12,610 nucleotides of DNA, taken from the NCBI GenBank assembly GCA_937916485.1, contig CALFSV010000412.1, positions 1 to 12,610 of the forward strand, in the 5' to 3' direction. The first letter of the stretch is position 1. Every line of letters begins with the position of its first letter. This document shows, piece by piece, positions 1-5,604 of this stretch. The position numbers and the translations under genes were made by a program. The stretch is from an uncultured Paracoccaceae bacterium (GTDB taxonomy: Bacteria > Pseudomonadota > Alphaproteobacteria > Rhodobacterales > Rhodobacteraceae). The notes beneath the pieces were generated by a model. The model searched no databases and had not been told where the DNA came from. It saw only the letters and a program-made list of their open reading frames with translations.

Positions 1-10
1 GCCCTTGCAA

Positions 11-24
11 CCAGCTAACGCTGG
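11..24 (-). terminator. short hairpin just after the lipoprotein gene (weak terminator candidate)
   Basis: Perfect 5-bp inverted repeat CCAGC-TAAC-GCTGG that begins immediately past the stop codon of the minus-strand lipoprotein gene. Seen directly. The stem is short and GC-rich, but no run of T follows it in the direction of transcription, so it is not a classical intrinsic terminator. It may be a weak pause or mRNA 3'-end stabilising hairpin, or chance. Confidence 0.3.
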
Positions 25-25
25 C

Positions 26-679
26 TCAATTCGGGGTGATGATGATCTCGACCCGACGGTTCAGGGCCTTGCCTGCTGGCGTAAGGTTGGAGGCGATCGG
101 TTGATCTTCGCCCCGACCCAAAGACCGGATGCGGACGGGTGAGACACCTGCGTTGATCAGAACCGAGGACACGGCCTGCGCACGGCGCTGGCTGAGATCA
201 AGGTTGTATTGGGCCGAACCGTCCGAGTCGGTGTGACCAATGACATTCACCGTCGTGTCAGGATAGCGATTGATGCTCCCCGCGACGGTGATCAGGTCTT
301 GCTGCAGCCCGCCCGTCAGACTGGCGCTGTCCACGGCAAAGAGAATGTCGTTGGGCAGATTGACGACGAGATTGGTGCCGTTGTTGACGATGCCAACGTC
401 GGAGCCAAGCTGCTGACGCAGCTCTGCTTCCTGCCGGTCAAGGACGCTGCCTCCCAGAGCGCCGGCGCCACCGAGGACGGCCGCACCAATGGCGGCATTG
501 CGGATACGATCTCGATTGTTGTCACCCGAAAGCGCACCAACCGCGGCACCCAGACCCGCCCCGACGAGGGCGCCGGTCCGGGTGTTGTTGGTCGCTTGAC
601 CGGGAAGAGGGGCCTCGCACGCCGTAAGGGCAAGGACAGAGGCCGTCGCGAGGGCAAGGGGAAGTTTGGTAAAGGACAT
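26..679 (-). CDS. OmpA-family outer-membrane lipoprotein with glycine zipper
   Basis: A 217-residue lipoprotein expected to sit in the outer membrane and grip peptidoglycan non-covalently. The start at 679 is chosen because it places a signal peptide (residues 1-20) directly before a lipobox LTAC with the lipidated Cys at 21; the next residue is Glu, not Asp, so outer-membrane sorting is expected. Residues about 36-78 are a Gly/Ala-rich glycine-zipper segment. Residues about 110-215 are an OmpA-like domain: GHTDSDG, the RRAQAV segment and NRRVEI are present. Asp151 and Arg166 correspond to the pair that contacts diaminopimelate in OmpA proteins (established for the family). The frame stays open upstream to an ATG at 769, which would add 30 residues before the signal peptide and is unlikely. 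The Shine-Dalgarno before 679 is weak, whereas a very strong one lies further upstream at a short leader ORF. Envelope integrity is the likely role; no specific name can be assigned. Confidence 0.9.
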   Translation of the reverse strand: MSFTKLPLALATASVLALTACEAPLPGQATNNTRTGALVGAGLGAAVGALSGDNNRDRIRNAAIGAAVLGGAGALGGSVLDRQEAELRQQLGSDVGIVNNGTNLVVNLPNDILFAVDSASLTGGLQQDLITVAGSINRYPDTTVNVIGHTDSDGSAQYNLDLSQRRAQAVSSVLINAGVSPVRIRSLGRGEDQPIASNLTPAGKALNRRVEIIITPN

Positions 680-702
680 TGGTGAAGCTTTCAGCTGTTG
701 GA

Positions 703-732
703 TCACGGAACAATCCGTTTTTGATGGTTCAT
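703..732 (-). CDS. possible 9-codon leader ORF upstream of the lipoprotein gene
   Basis: ATG AAC CAT CAA AAA CGG ATT GTT CCG TGA reads as the peptide MNHQKRIVP. It is in a different frame from the lipoprotein and ends 23 bases before the lipoprotein ATG. It is supported by an unusually strong Shine-Dalgarno (734-743) at good spacing, whereas the lipoprotein start itself has a poor one. This arrangement would allow coupling or reinitiation, or an attenuation-like control of the lipoprotein gene; that role is inference. The peptide has no evident run of one regulatory amino acid. It could also be fortuitous: conservation in relatives is untested. Confidence 0.35.
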   Translation of the reverse strand: MNHQKRIVP

Positions 733-733
733 T

Positions 734-743
734 ATCACCTCCC
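734..743 (-). promoter_or_regulatory. near-perfect Shine-Dalgarno before the leader ORF
   Basis: On the minus strand this reads GGGAGGTGAT; nine bases (GGAGGTGAT) match the ideal complement of the 16S rRNA 3' end. It ends one base before the leader ATG at 732, with the GGAGG core five bases from it. It is about 55 bases from the lipoprotein ATG, too far to serve that start directly. Confidence 0.55.
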
Positions 744-793
744 TGACGCTGATATCCAATAACACACAATAGTGCCGGCTGGATTTCGCTGGC

Positions 794-1639
794 CTATACT
801 TCGGCCCGCGCCGATTCCCAGGCAAGAAGGGCGCGTTTGACCGGCAGACCCCAGTGGTAGCCGCCCAACCCGCCCGACTTTCGTAAGGCCCGGTGGCAGG
901 GGATCAGCCAGCTGACCGGGTTTCGCCCGACCGCCGTGCCGACTGCGCGAACGGCCTTCGGGTGGCCGATGACCGACGCAATTTCCGAATAGGTCGTCAC
1001 CTGACCACTGGGGATGGTCAGCAAAGCCTCCCAGACCTTCAACTGGAAGGGCGCCCCGATGAGGTAGAGTGGGGCAGGCTCTGCCGCGCCGCCCGCTGCG
1101 CCGAACGCCCTGAGCACCCAGGCGCGCAGTCGATCTGGATCCTCTTTGAAATCGGCCTTGGGCCATCGAAGCCGAAGGTCGGCCATCGTCTCGTCCGCGC
1201 CGGTTTCAGCCGCAAATCCGAGGCCGCAGATGCCCCGGTCAGTTCCCATCACCAGGGCCGGACCAAAGGGACTGTCGAACCAGCCCCAGAAGATCGCCAG
1301 CCCTTCCCCTGCGCGGGCAAACTCGCCCGGGCTCATCGCTTCCCATTTCAGGAACAGGTCGTGCAATCGCCCCCCACCGGACAGTCCCACCGCATCGGCG
1401 GTCTCAAGCGTGGTAAAGCGCTGACGCAACAGGTCCCTTGCATGGCCCAGTGCCAGATATTGCTGGTAGCGTTTGGGAGAAACACCGACCCATTGCGAGA
1501 AGATCCGCTGAAAATGGGCAGGTGAGAGGTTCATGGCGCTGGCCAGTTCCTCAAGCGAAACCGGCCGGTCCGGCTCGGCATCGATCCTGTCGATGGCCCG
1601 TCGGATGAGCTGGTAGTGATATGGGTCATGCTTTGTCAT
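794..1639 (-). CDS. AraC-type regulator fused to O6-methylguanine-DNA methyltransferase (Ada-like)
   Basis: A 281-residue DNA-repair protein. Residues about 8-108 form an AraC/XylS DNA-binding domain with two helix-turn-helix units. Residues about 115-190 are the variable N-terminal part of a methyltransferase fold, and about 195-279 are the conserved methyltransferase core with PCHR at 247-250; Cys248 is the suicide acceptor that takes the alkyl group from O6-alkylguanine. The preceding GRNP segment and the following GGLGGYHWG glycine loop fit the family. Compared with E. coli Ada (about 354 residues), the N-terminal zinc domain whose Cys accepts methyl groups from phosphotriesters is absent. 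Methylation-triggered self-activation as in E. coli is therefore not expected by the same route. It is transcribed away from nth, another base-damage repair gene, across a shared 153-base gap. Reading the PCHR core as active is well supported; how the AraC half is controlled is unknown. Confidence 0.92.
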   Translation of the reverse strand: MTKHDPYHYQLIRRAIDRIDAEPDRPVSLEELASAMNLSPAHFQRIFSQWVGVSPKRYQQYLALGHARDLLRQRFTTLETADAVGLSGGGRLHDLFLKWEAMSPGEFARAGEGLAIFWGWFDSPFGPALVMGTDRGICGLGFAAETGADETMADLRLRWPKADFKEDPDRLRAWVLRAFGAAGGAAEPAPLYLIGAPFQLKVWEALLTIPSGQVTTYSEIASVIGHPKAVRAVGTAVGRNPVSWLIPCHRALRKSGGLGGYHWGLPVKRALLAWESARAEV

Positions 1640-1742
1640 ACCCCTACTTTAGGCGCGGCATATTCCTGGGGCGACCCGGATTTTGCTGAACTGTCGGGCG
1701 CAGAGCCGATTCATGTTGAGACGTTTTTTGAGTATTTGGGAC

Positions 1743-1760
1743 GAAGCGAAGGGCCGCTTC
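1743..1760. repeat. small inverted repeat in the ada-like/nth divergent gap
   Basis: GAAGCG-AAGGGC-CGCTTC, perfect 6-bp arms with a 6-base spacer, 33 bases before the nth ATG. It could form a weak hairpin in the nth leader or be an operator. No promoter could be placed convincingly in this gap and no E. coli-type Ada box (AAAGCGCA) was seen. Confidence 0.3.
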
Positions 1761-1792
1761 ATGGATGCTAGTGCTTGCTCCCGGAGGGTTGC

Positions 1793-2455
1793 ATGGGCAT
1801 ACCGTCCGTCATGAAAAAGCAGCTTTCCTATCCGGCGATGCGAGAGATCTTCAGTCGCTTTCAGCAGGCCGAGGCCGAGCCGAAAGGCGAACTGGAGCAC
1901 GTTAACGCCTATACCCTTGTGGTGGCCGTGGCGCTGAGCGCCCAGGCCACCGATGCGGGGGTGAACAAGGCGACACGGGGCCTGTTCGCCGTGGCCGATA
2001 CACCGCAAAAGATGCTGGCCCTTGGCGAAGAGGGCGTCATCGAGCACATCAAGACGATCGGCCTGTTTCGCAACAAGGCGAAGAACGTCATCAAGCTGAG
2101 CCAGATCCTGGTCGATGACTATGGTGGCGAGGTGCCCAATTCACGCGCTGCCCTGCAAAGCCTGCCGGGCGTTGGGCGCAAGACTGCCAATGTGGTGCTG
2201 AACATGTGGTGGCACTACCCGGCGCAGGCCGTCGACACCCATATCTTTCGGGTGGGGAACCGCAGCGGGATTGCCCCGGGTAAGGATGTCGATGCGGTCG
2301 AGCGTGCCATCGAAGACAATGTTCCTGTCGATTTTCAGCAACATGCCCATCATTGGCTGATCCTGCACGGGCGCTACATTTGCGTCGCCCGCAAGCCGAA
2401 GTGCGGTGCCTGCATCATCCGAGACCTATGTCAATTTGAGGATAAGACCGAATGA
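1793..2455 (+). CDS. nth: endonuclease III (DNA glycosylase/AP lyase)
   Basis: A 220-residue base-excision-repair enzyme that removes oxidised pyrimidines and cleaves the abasic site (established for the family; E. coli Nth is 211 residues). The helix-hairpin-helix LPGVGRKTAN spans residues 124-133 with the catalytic Lys130, and the catalytic Asp148 lies in VDTHIFRV; both sit 10 residues later than their E. coli equivalents. The C-terminal 4Fe-4S loop has the exact spacing C-x6-C-x2-C-x5-C at Cys197, 204, 207 and 213. The start at 1793 is chosen because GGAGGG at 1783-1788 lies 4 bases before it. An in-frame ATG at 1811 is too far from that site, and a TTG at 1775 lies upstream of it. The stop overlaps the next gene's start as ATGA, so the two are probably translated from one mRNA. 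Confidence 0.97.
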   Translation: MGIPSVMKKQLSYPAMREIFSRFQQAEAEPKGELEHVNAYTLVVAVALSAQATDAGVNKATRGLFAVADTPQKMLALGEEGVIEHIKTIGLFRNKAKNVIKLSQILVDDYGGEVPNSRAALQSLPGVGRKTANVVLNMWWHYPAQAVDTHIFRVGNRSGIAPGKDVDAVERAIEDNVPVDFQQHAHHWLILHGRYICVARKPKCGACIIRDLCQFEDKTE

Positions 2456-3444
2456 AGAGTTTCCAGATCGTTGGCGTCGGTAATGCGATGGTTGACGTGC
2501 TGTCCCGTGCCGAAGAAGCCTTTCTGACCGAGGCCGGGATTGAAAAAGGGGTCATGCAGTTGATCGACATGGACCGAGCTGTCGATCTTTATGGCCGGAT
2601 CGGGCCGGCGAAAGAGATCTCGGGGGGCTCTGCCGCCAATACGATTGCAGGCATTGCCCACCTGGGCGGGCGGACCGCCTATGTCGGCAAGGTGAAGGAC
2701 GACCAACTGGGGGCCATCTTTGCCCATGATCTGCGCGCGATTGGGGCAAGCTATGAGACAACGCTGGCGCCCAAGGATTCGGATGCGGAAACCGGTCGAT
2801 GCATCGTGGTGGTGACGCCCGACGGTGAACGGTCGATGAGTACCTATCTTGGCTGGTCAGAGCATCTTGGCCCCGACGACATCGACCCGGACCTGATGGC
2901 GGATGCAGAGTGGATCTATCTGGAAGGCTACCGCTTTGATGGTCCTGCCAGTCACGCGGCCTTTGCCAAGGCGATCAATGCCTGCAAAGGCGCTGGCGGT
3001 CGGGTGTCCGTCACCCTGTCAGACCCCTTTTGTGTTGAGCGTCATCGCGACGCCTTTCGCGTGATGATCCGTGAGGATGTCGATCTGCTGTTCTGCAACC
3101 GTGCCGAGTTGATGTCGATGTACCAGACCGGTGACTTTGACAGCGCGCTTGCGGCCGCTGCGAACGATGTGGCTATCGTGGCCTGTACTGACAGCGAGAA
3201 TGGCGCCCACATTCTGTCCGGTGGTCAGCGCTGGCATGCTCCGGCGATCCCGACCGACATCGTCGATGCGACGGGGGCGGGCGATCTGTTCGCGGGCGCA
3301 TTTCTCTGGGGTCTGGCCGAGGGCCAGGATCTTGAAACCTGTGGCCGCATGGGATGTGTCGCGGCCTCGGAGGTGATCAGCCACATAGGGGCCCGCCCGG
3401 AGGCGGACCTCAGGGCCCTGTTCAAATCACATGGTCTTATTTGA
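2452..3444 (+). CDS. adenosine kinase-like PfkB-family sugar kinase
   Basis: A 330-residue ribokinase/PfkB-family kinase. The N-terminal substrate-binding part includes GNAMVD (10-15) and the GGSAANT motif (58-64). The C-terminal nucleotide and catalytic part carries DATGAGDLFAGAF (272-284); Asp278 is the catalytic base and GAG forms the anion hole. The length and the KDDQLG..F..DLRAIG segment resemble bacterial proteins annotated as adenosine kinase (adenosine + ATP to AMP + ADP), a purine-salvage step, but the exact substrate cannot be read from sequence; another nucleoside or sugar is possible. Its ATG overlaps the nth stop by 4 bases, suggesting translational coupling. The last 8 bases overlap the convergent gene on the other strand, so no terminator fits between them. 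Confidence 0.88.
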   Translation: MKSFQIVGVGNAMVDVLSRAEEAFLTEAGIEKGVMQLIDMDRAVDLYGRIGPAKEISGGSAANTIAGIAHLGGRTAYVGKVKDDQLGAIFAHDLRAIGASYETTLAPKDSDAETGRCIVVVTPDGERSMSTYLGWSEHLGPDDIDPDLMADAEWIYLEGYRFDGPASHAAFAKAINACKGAGGRVSVTLSDPFCVERHRDAFRVMIREDVDLLFCNRAELMSMYQTGDFDSALAAAANDVAIVACTDSENGAHILSGGQRWHAPAIPTDIVDATGAGDLFAGAFLWGLAEGQDLETCGRMGCVAASEVISHIGARPEADLRALFKSHGLI

Positions 3445-4150
3445 CGAGTTCGGGCAGGGTGGCCAGCCAAAGGGCGTCGATGCGGTCAATGGCATCGGAG
3501 TCAAAGCGGTCTGCCTCCTCCCAATACCGGCCTGAAGGCACCATGTAGCCCAGGTCTGCTTCTGCCTTGAGTGCTGCGTCCACGGCCGGGTCATAGGCGC
3601 GGTCGTGGGCCGCCATCGGCAGGTCGCTGGGCGTGGACCTGGGATAGGTCAACCGGCTTTCGTCCCGCGACAGGTTGATCATCGCGCAGCCCTGCCGCGC
3701 CGCGAGGGCGAGGATGCGCGCTGATTTGGCCTCGAGCGATCTGAGGGTGATGTCCTCGCGCAGCGGGTCTGCCGTCCCTTTGCCATAAAAATGGGTTTGA
3801 GTTGTTTTGGGGTAGACCATATCGCAGCCCAGGCAGGCGATGACCTTGGGTCGAAGGGCATGCAGCACCCAGTAGGCTGCTGTGTAGGCCATGGTGCCGC
3901 CGCCATAGACAAACCCGCCGTAGGCATTTTGCGCTGGGACGAAGTCCTCGGCGGTGATTGTGGACTGTCCCGATGTAAGGTTCGTGGGCCGCCGGTCTGC
4001 GGGGAAATCCTCGGGATAGACAAGATGGTCCCAGTCAGGGCGGACCTGCCACGCGTTGTTGATGGCAACGATCTTGTCGAAGGGCGCGCGCGGCCAATCA
4101 CGACAGCGGACCACATTCGGCCCGCTGCCAAGGAGGAGGACAATCGACAT
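3437..4150 (-). CDS. uncharacterised protein with MptE/GT42-like Rossmann features
   Basis: A 237-residue protein I cannot name. It starts with a hydrophobic strand and glycine turn, VLLLGSGPN (residues 4-12), followed by IVAINNAW (28-34). Later come GGGTMAY (83-89), a helix, then VIACLGCDMVY (103-113) and THFYG (119-123). This order (nucleotide-binding glycine loop, a G-G/S-x-M-A segment, a strand ending in G-x-D, then an H-F-Y-G element) recalls DUF115/MptE-like proteins and bacterial GT42-type sialyltransferases, which bind CMP-sugars or diphosphates. That resemblance is my inference and is weak. There is no signal peptide or membrane span, so it is probably cytoplasmic. It lies downstream of the sulfotransferase and the broken DUF3052 gene on the same strand and converges with the sugar kinase. 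A role in surface-glycan synthesis would fit the neighbours but is unproven. Confidence 0.8.
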   Translation of the reverse strand: MSIVLLLGSGPNVVRCRDWPRAPFDKIVAINNAWQVRPDWDHLVYPEDFPADRRPTNLTSGQSTITAEDFVPAQNAYGGFVYGGGTMAYTAAYWVLHALRPKVIACLGCDMVYPKTTQTHFYGKGTADPLREDITLRSLEAKSARILALAARQGCAMINLSRDESRLTYPRSTPSDLPMAAHDRAYDPAVDAALKAEADLGYMVPSGRYWEEADRFDSDAIDRIDALWLATLPELVK

Positions 4151-4217
4151 TGGTTTTTCCGTTCCTCTGACCGTCGTTCGGAGGAGTTAGCGCATCGAAT
4201 TCAATTTGCCAAAAGAT

Positions 4218-4612
4218 TCAGTCGCTTTTCTGTTCTCCGCGCTCTTTTCCTATCACCAGTTCATGGTCGGAGCAGGTGGCATCGACTGTGCAGACTTTGA
4301 CTTCGACCAAATCGATTGGCAGGCAAGGCGCGCGGATTGTATCTTCGTTTATGACAGGTTGGGATTTCGGGCCGTCTGAGGCCCGGACACCCAGATCATG
4401 CCATCGCGCCCGATCAGGGGCAGGTCCACAGATACCCGTTTGGAGAGCTTGTGGGCCGCGGTCGCGAAAAGGCGCAGGAATTTCGTCCCCACTCAGAGAT
4501 GACCCCATGAAGTAGTGGGCCCTCTGCCAAGAAGTTCCGCATAGCCTGCGGTCGCGTCGATCTTTGTCGTCCGAATCCCTTGTTTCAGCCCAAGCTTCTT
4601 GCGCAGCGGCAT
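4218..4612 (-). pseudogene. DUF3052-family gene disrupted by a stop and a frameshift
   Basis: This stretch has no intact gene, but reading the minus strand from the ATG at 4612 gives MPLRKKLGLKQGIRTTKID, then GYAELLGR, typical of the N-terminus of DUF3052 proteins. A TGA at 4493-4495 (codon 40) interrupts it. The same frame then continues with FLRLFATAAHKLSKR and DGMIWVSGPQ, matching the middle of the family, until a TAA at 4349-4351. Shifting frame there (one base lost or two gained) gives EDTIRAPCLPIDLVEVKV and then CTVDATCSDHELVI up to a TGA at 4218, matching the family's C-terminus. The three pieces together span about 131 residues, close to a full-length member. A GGAG lies 9 bases before the ATG, and the ATG is 17 bases after the sulfotransferase stop, so it was probably part of that operon. 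The function of DUF3052 proteins is not known to me. Two sequencing errors are the alternative explanation. Confidence 0.82.
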
Positions 4613-4614
4613 AG

Positions 4615-4626
4615 CGGAGTACTCCG
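4615..4626. repeat. 12-bp perfect palindrome between sulfotransferase and DUF3052 remnant
   Basis: CGGAGTACTCCG is its own reverse complement and contains the GGAG that serves as ribosome-binding site for the DUF3052 remnant. In mRNA the palindrome could only fold poorly because there is no loop; it may be an operator-like site or chance. Confidence 0.3.
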
Positions 4627-4629
4627 ATG

Positions 4630-5448
4630 TCACTGGGACAGTTTCGCGTGGACCTCATCCAGATCGATCGGCCCCGTTGGCATCTTGTTCGCGGGGTTTT
4701 CAAAGTCGTATTTGAAGAGAACGAAGTCCCGTTTGTACATCTCGTAGACCAGATGCATGGACAGGTCGTCAAAGTAGTCCTCGACCGGGTGGGCCCGCTT
4801 GGGGCCGTGCCCTTCGCTTTCGTTGAAGCGGGGGATGTCTTTGAGAATGACCGGGTGCGGTACCTCGATGTGATCCAGGACGGTTTGCATCCCGTTGTTG
4901 AATTGTTCGGTCCAGAAGATCTGGTTGTATCGGCCGCCGTTGGCGATGAAAGTCGAGATATGCCCCGACATGGCCGACCAATGAATGTCGGGGTCCATCG
5001 GTTTGCGAAAGCGGATGGTGTCGCGGGCAAACAGGAGGAACCGGCGAAAGCTCTTGATCTGGTCAAAGGCGAAATCGTCTTCGGGGCTGCCGACTTCGAT
5101 GCCGTATTTCTGGATAAGCAGTGGCACCAGGTTGCCCCGGTACCGGTTTCCGTTGCGCTGAATGCCACAGATCTTGTCAAAAAAGGACGACAGAATGCGG
5201 GTGTAGGGATTGCGGACGCAGGTGAAGGCGTAGGTTTGCTGGGCGGTCACCTTTTTAGTGATCTTGGCCTGGCTCGCTTCCATGGCCCACTTATGCAGGC
5301 CGTCCTGCGCATCGTGAATGTCCCCGTCAAAGAACTTGCCATGGTCCGAGTAATACATGATCTGCCCGATGGTCGAGCAAGCGCACTTGGGTACCACGCG
5401 GTACACCATGCTTTCGCTTTCGGTCATCCAAGTGCCTGGAAAACCCAT
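4630..5448 (-). CDS. sulfotransferase family 2-like protein
   Basis: A 272-residue probable PAPS-dependent sulfotransferase, which would move sulfate from 3'-phosphoadenylyl sulfate to a hydroxyl or amino group, plausibly on a glycan. Near the N-terminus VVPKCACST (18-26) matches the 5'-phosphosulfate-binding loop of the carbohydrate sulfotransferase family (compare PKVGCT/S in HS2ST and chondroitin sulfotransferases). CVRNPYTRILSSF (77-89) matches the 3'-phosphate-binding motif RNPxxRxxSxF. The start at 5448 is chosen because GGAGG at 5458-5462 lies 9 bases before it. An in-frame ATG at 5505 would add 19 arginine-rich residues and has only a distant GAGGG. No signal peptide or membrane anchor is visible, so it would act in the cytoplasm. 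It heads a minus-strand set (this gene, the DUF3052 remnant, the 237-residue protein) and is divergent from a glycosyltransferase, which suggests a shared substrate. The acceptor is unknown. Confidence 0.85.
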   Translation of the reverse strand: MGFPGTWMTESESMVYRVVPKCACSTIGQIMYYSDHGKFFDGDIHDAQDGLHKWAMEASQAKITKKVTAQQTYAFTCVRNPYTRILSSFFDKICGIQRNGNRYRGNLVPLLIQKYGIEVGSPEDDFAFDQIKSFRRFLLFARDTIRFRKPMDPDIHWSAMSGHISTFIANGGRYNQIFWTEQFNNGMQTVLDHIEVPHPVILKDIPRFNESEGHGPKRAHPVEDYFDDLSMHLVYEMYKRDFVLFKYDFENPANKMPTGPIDLDEVHAKLSQ

Positions 5449-5457
5449 AACTTGCCG

Positions 5458-5462
5458 CCTCC
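5458..5462 (-). promoter_or_regulatory. ribosome-binding site deciding the sulfotransferase start
   Basis: GGAGG on the minus strand, 9 bases before the ATG at 5448. It favours that start over the longer in-frame option at 5505. Confidence 0.65.
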
Positions 5463-5604
5463 ATATCACTCGCCTGCTTTGGCCTCTTGCCCTGTCAAGG
5501 ACCATATGAGACCCTGACCCTCAAGCAAACCATGTTTATGCAGCGCCAGATGGCCCGATCAAGCGTAAACATATCACATATCATTGGACGGCTGGTTTCC
5601 CCGA

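Noticed and set aside
893..1525. A 210-codon plus-strand open frame opposite the Ada-like gene
   Set aside because: The minus strand has the AraC and PCHR features; this frame has no recognisable content.
4493..4495. TGA in the DUF3052 remnant read through as a recoded codon
   Set aside because: A second, independent frameshift downstream at about 4350 makes simple gene decay the more economical explanation.
4218..5180. A 320-codon minus-strand open frame
   Set aside because: Its first two thirds overlap the sulfotransferase in another frame with no family motif; only its last 44 or so codons are meaningful, as the C-terminal piece of the broken DUF3052 gene.
4627..5517. A 296-codon plus-strand open frame opposite the sulfotransferase
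   Set aside because: The opposite strand encodes clear PAPS-binding motifs; this frame is an antisense by-product of GC-rich codon structure and has no recognisable domain.
5534..5562. Sigma-70-like promoter for the sulfotransferase (TTGATC, then CATAAA or ATAAAC)
   Set aside because: The -35 matches only 4 of 6 bases and the -10 at best 4 of 6; too weak to list as a feature without transcription-start data.
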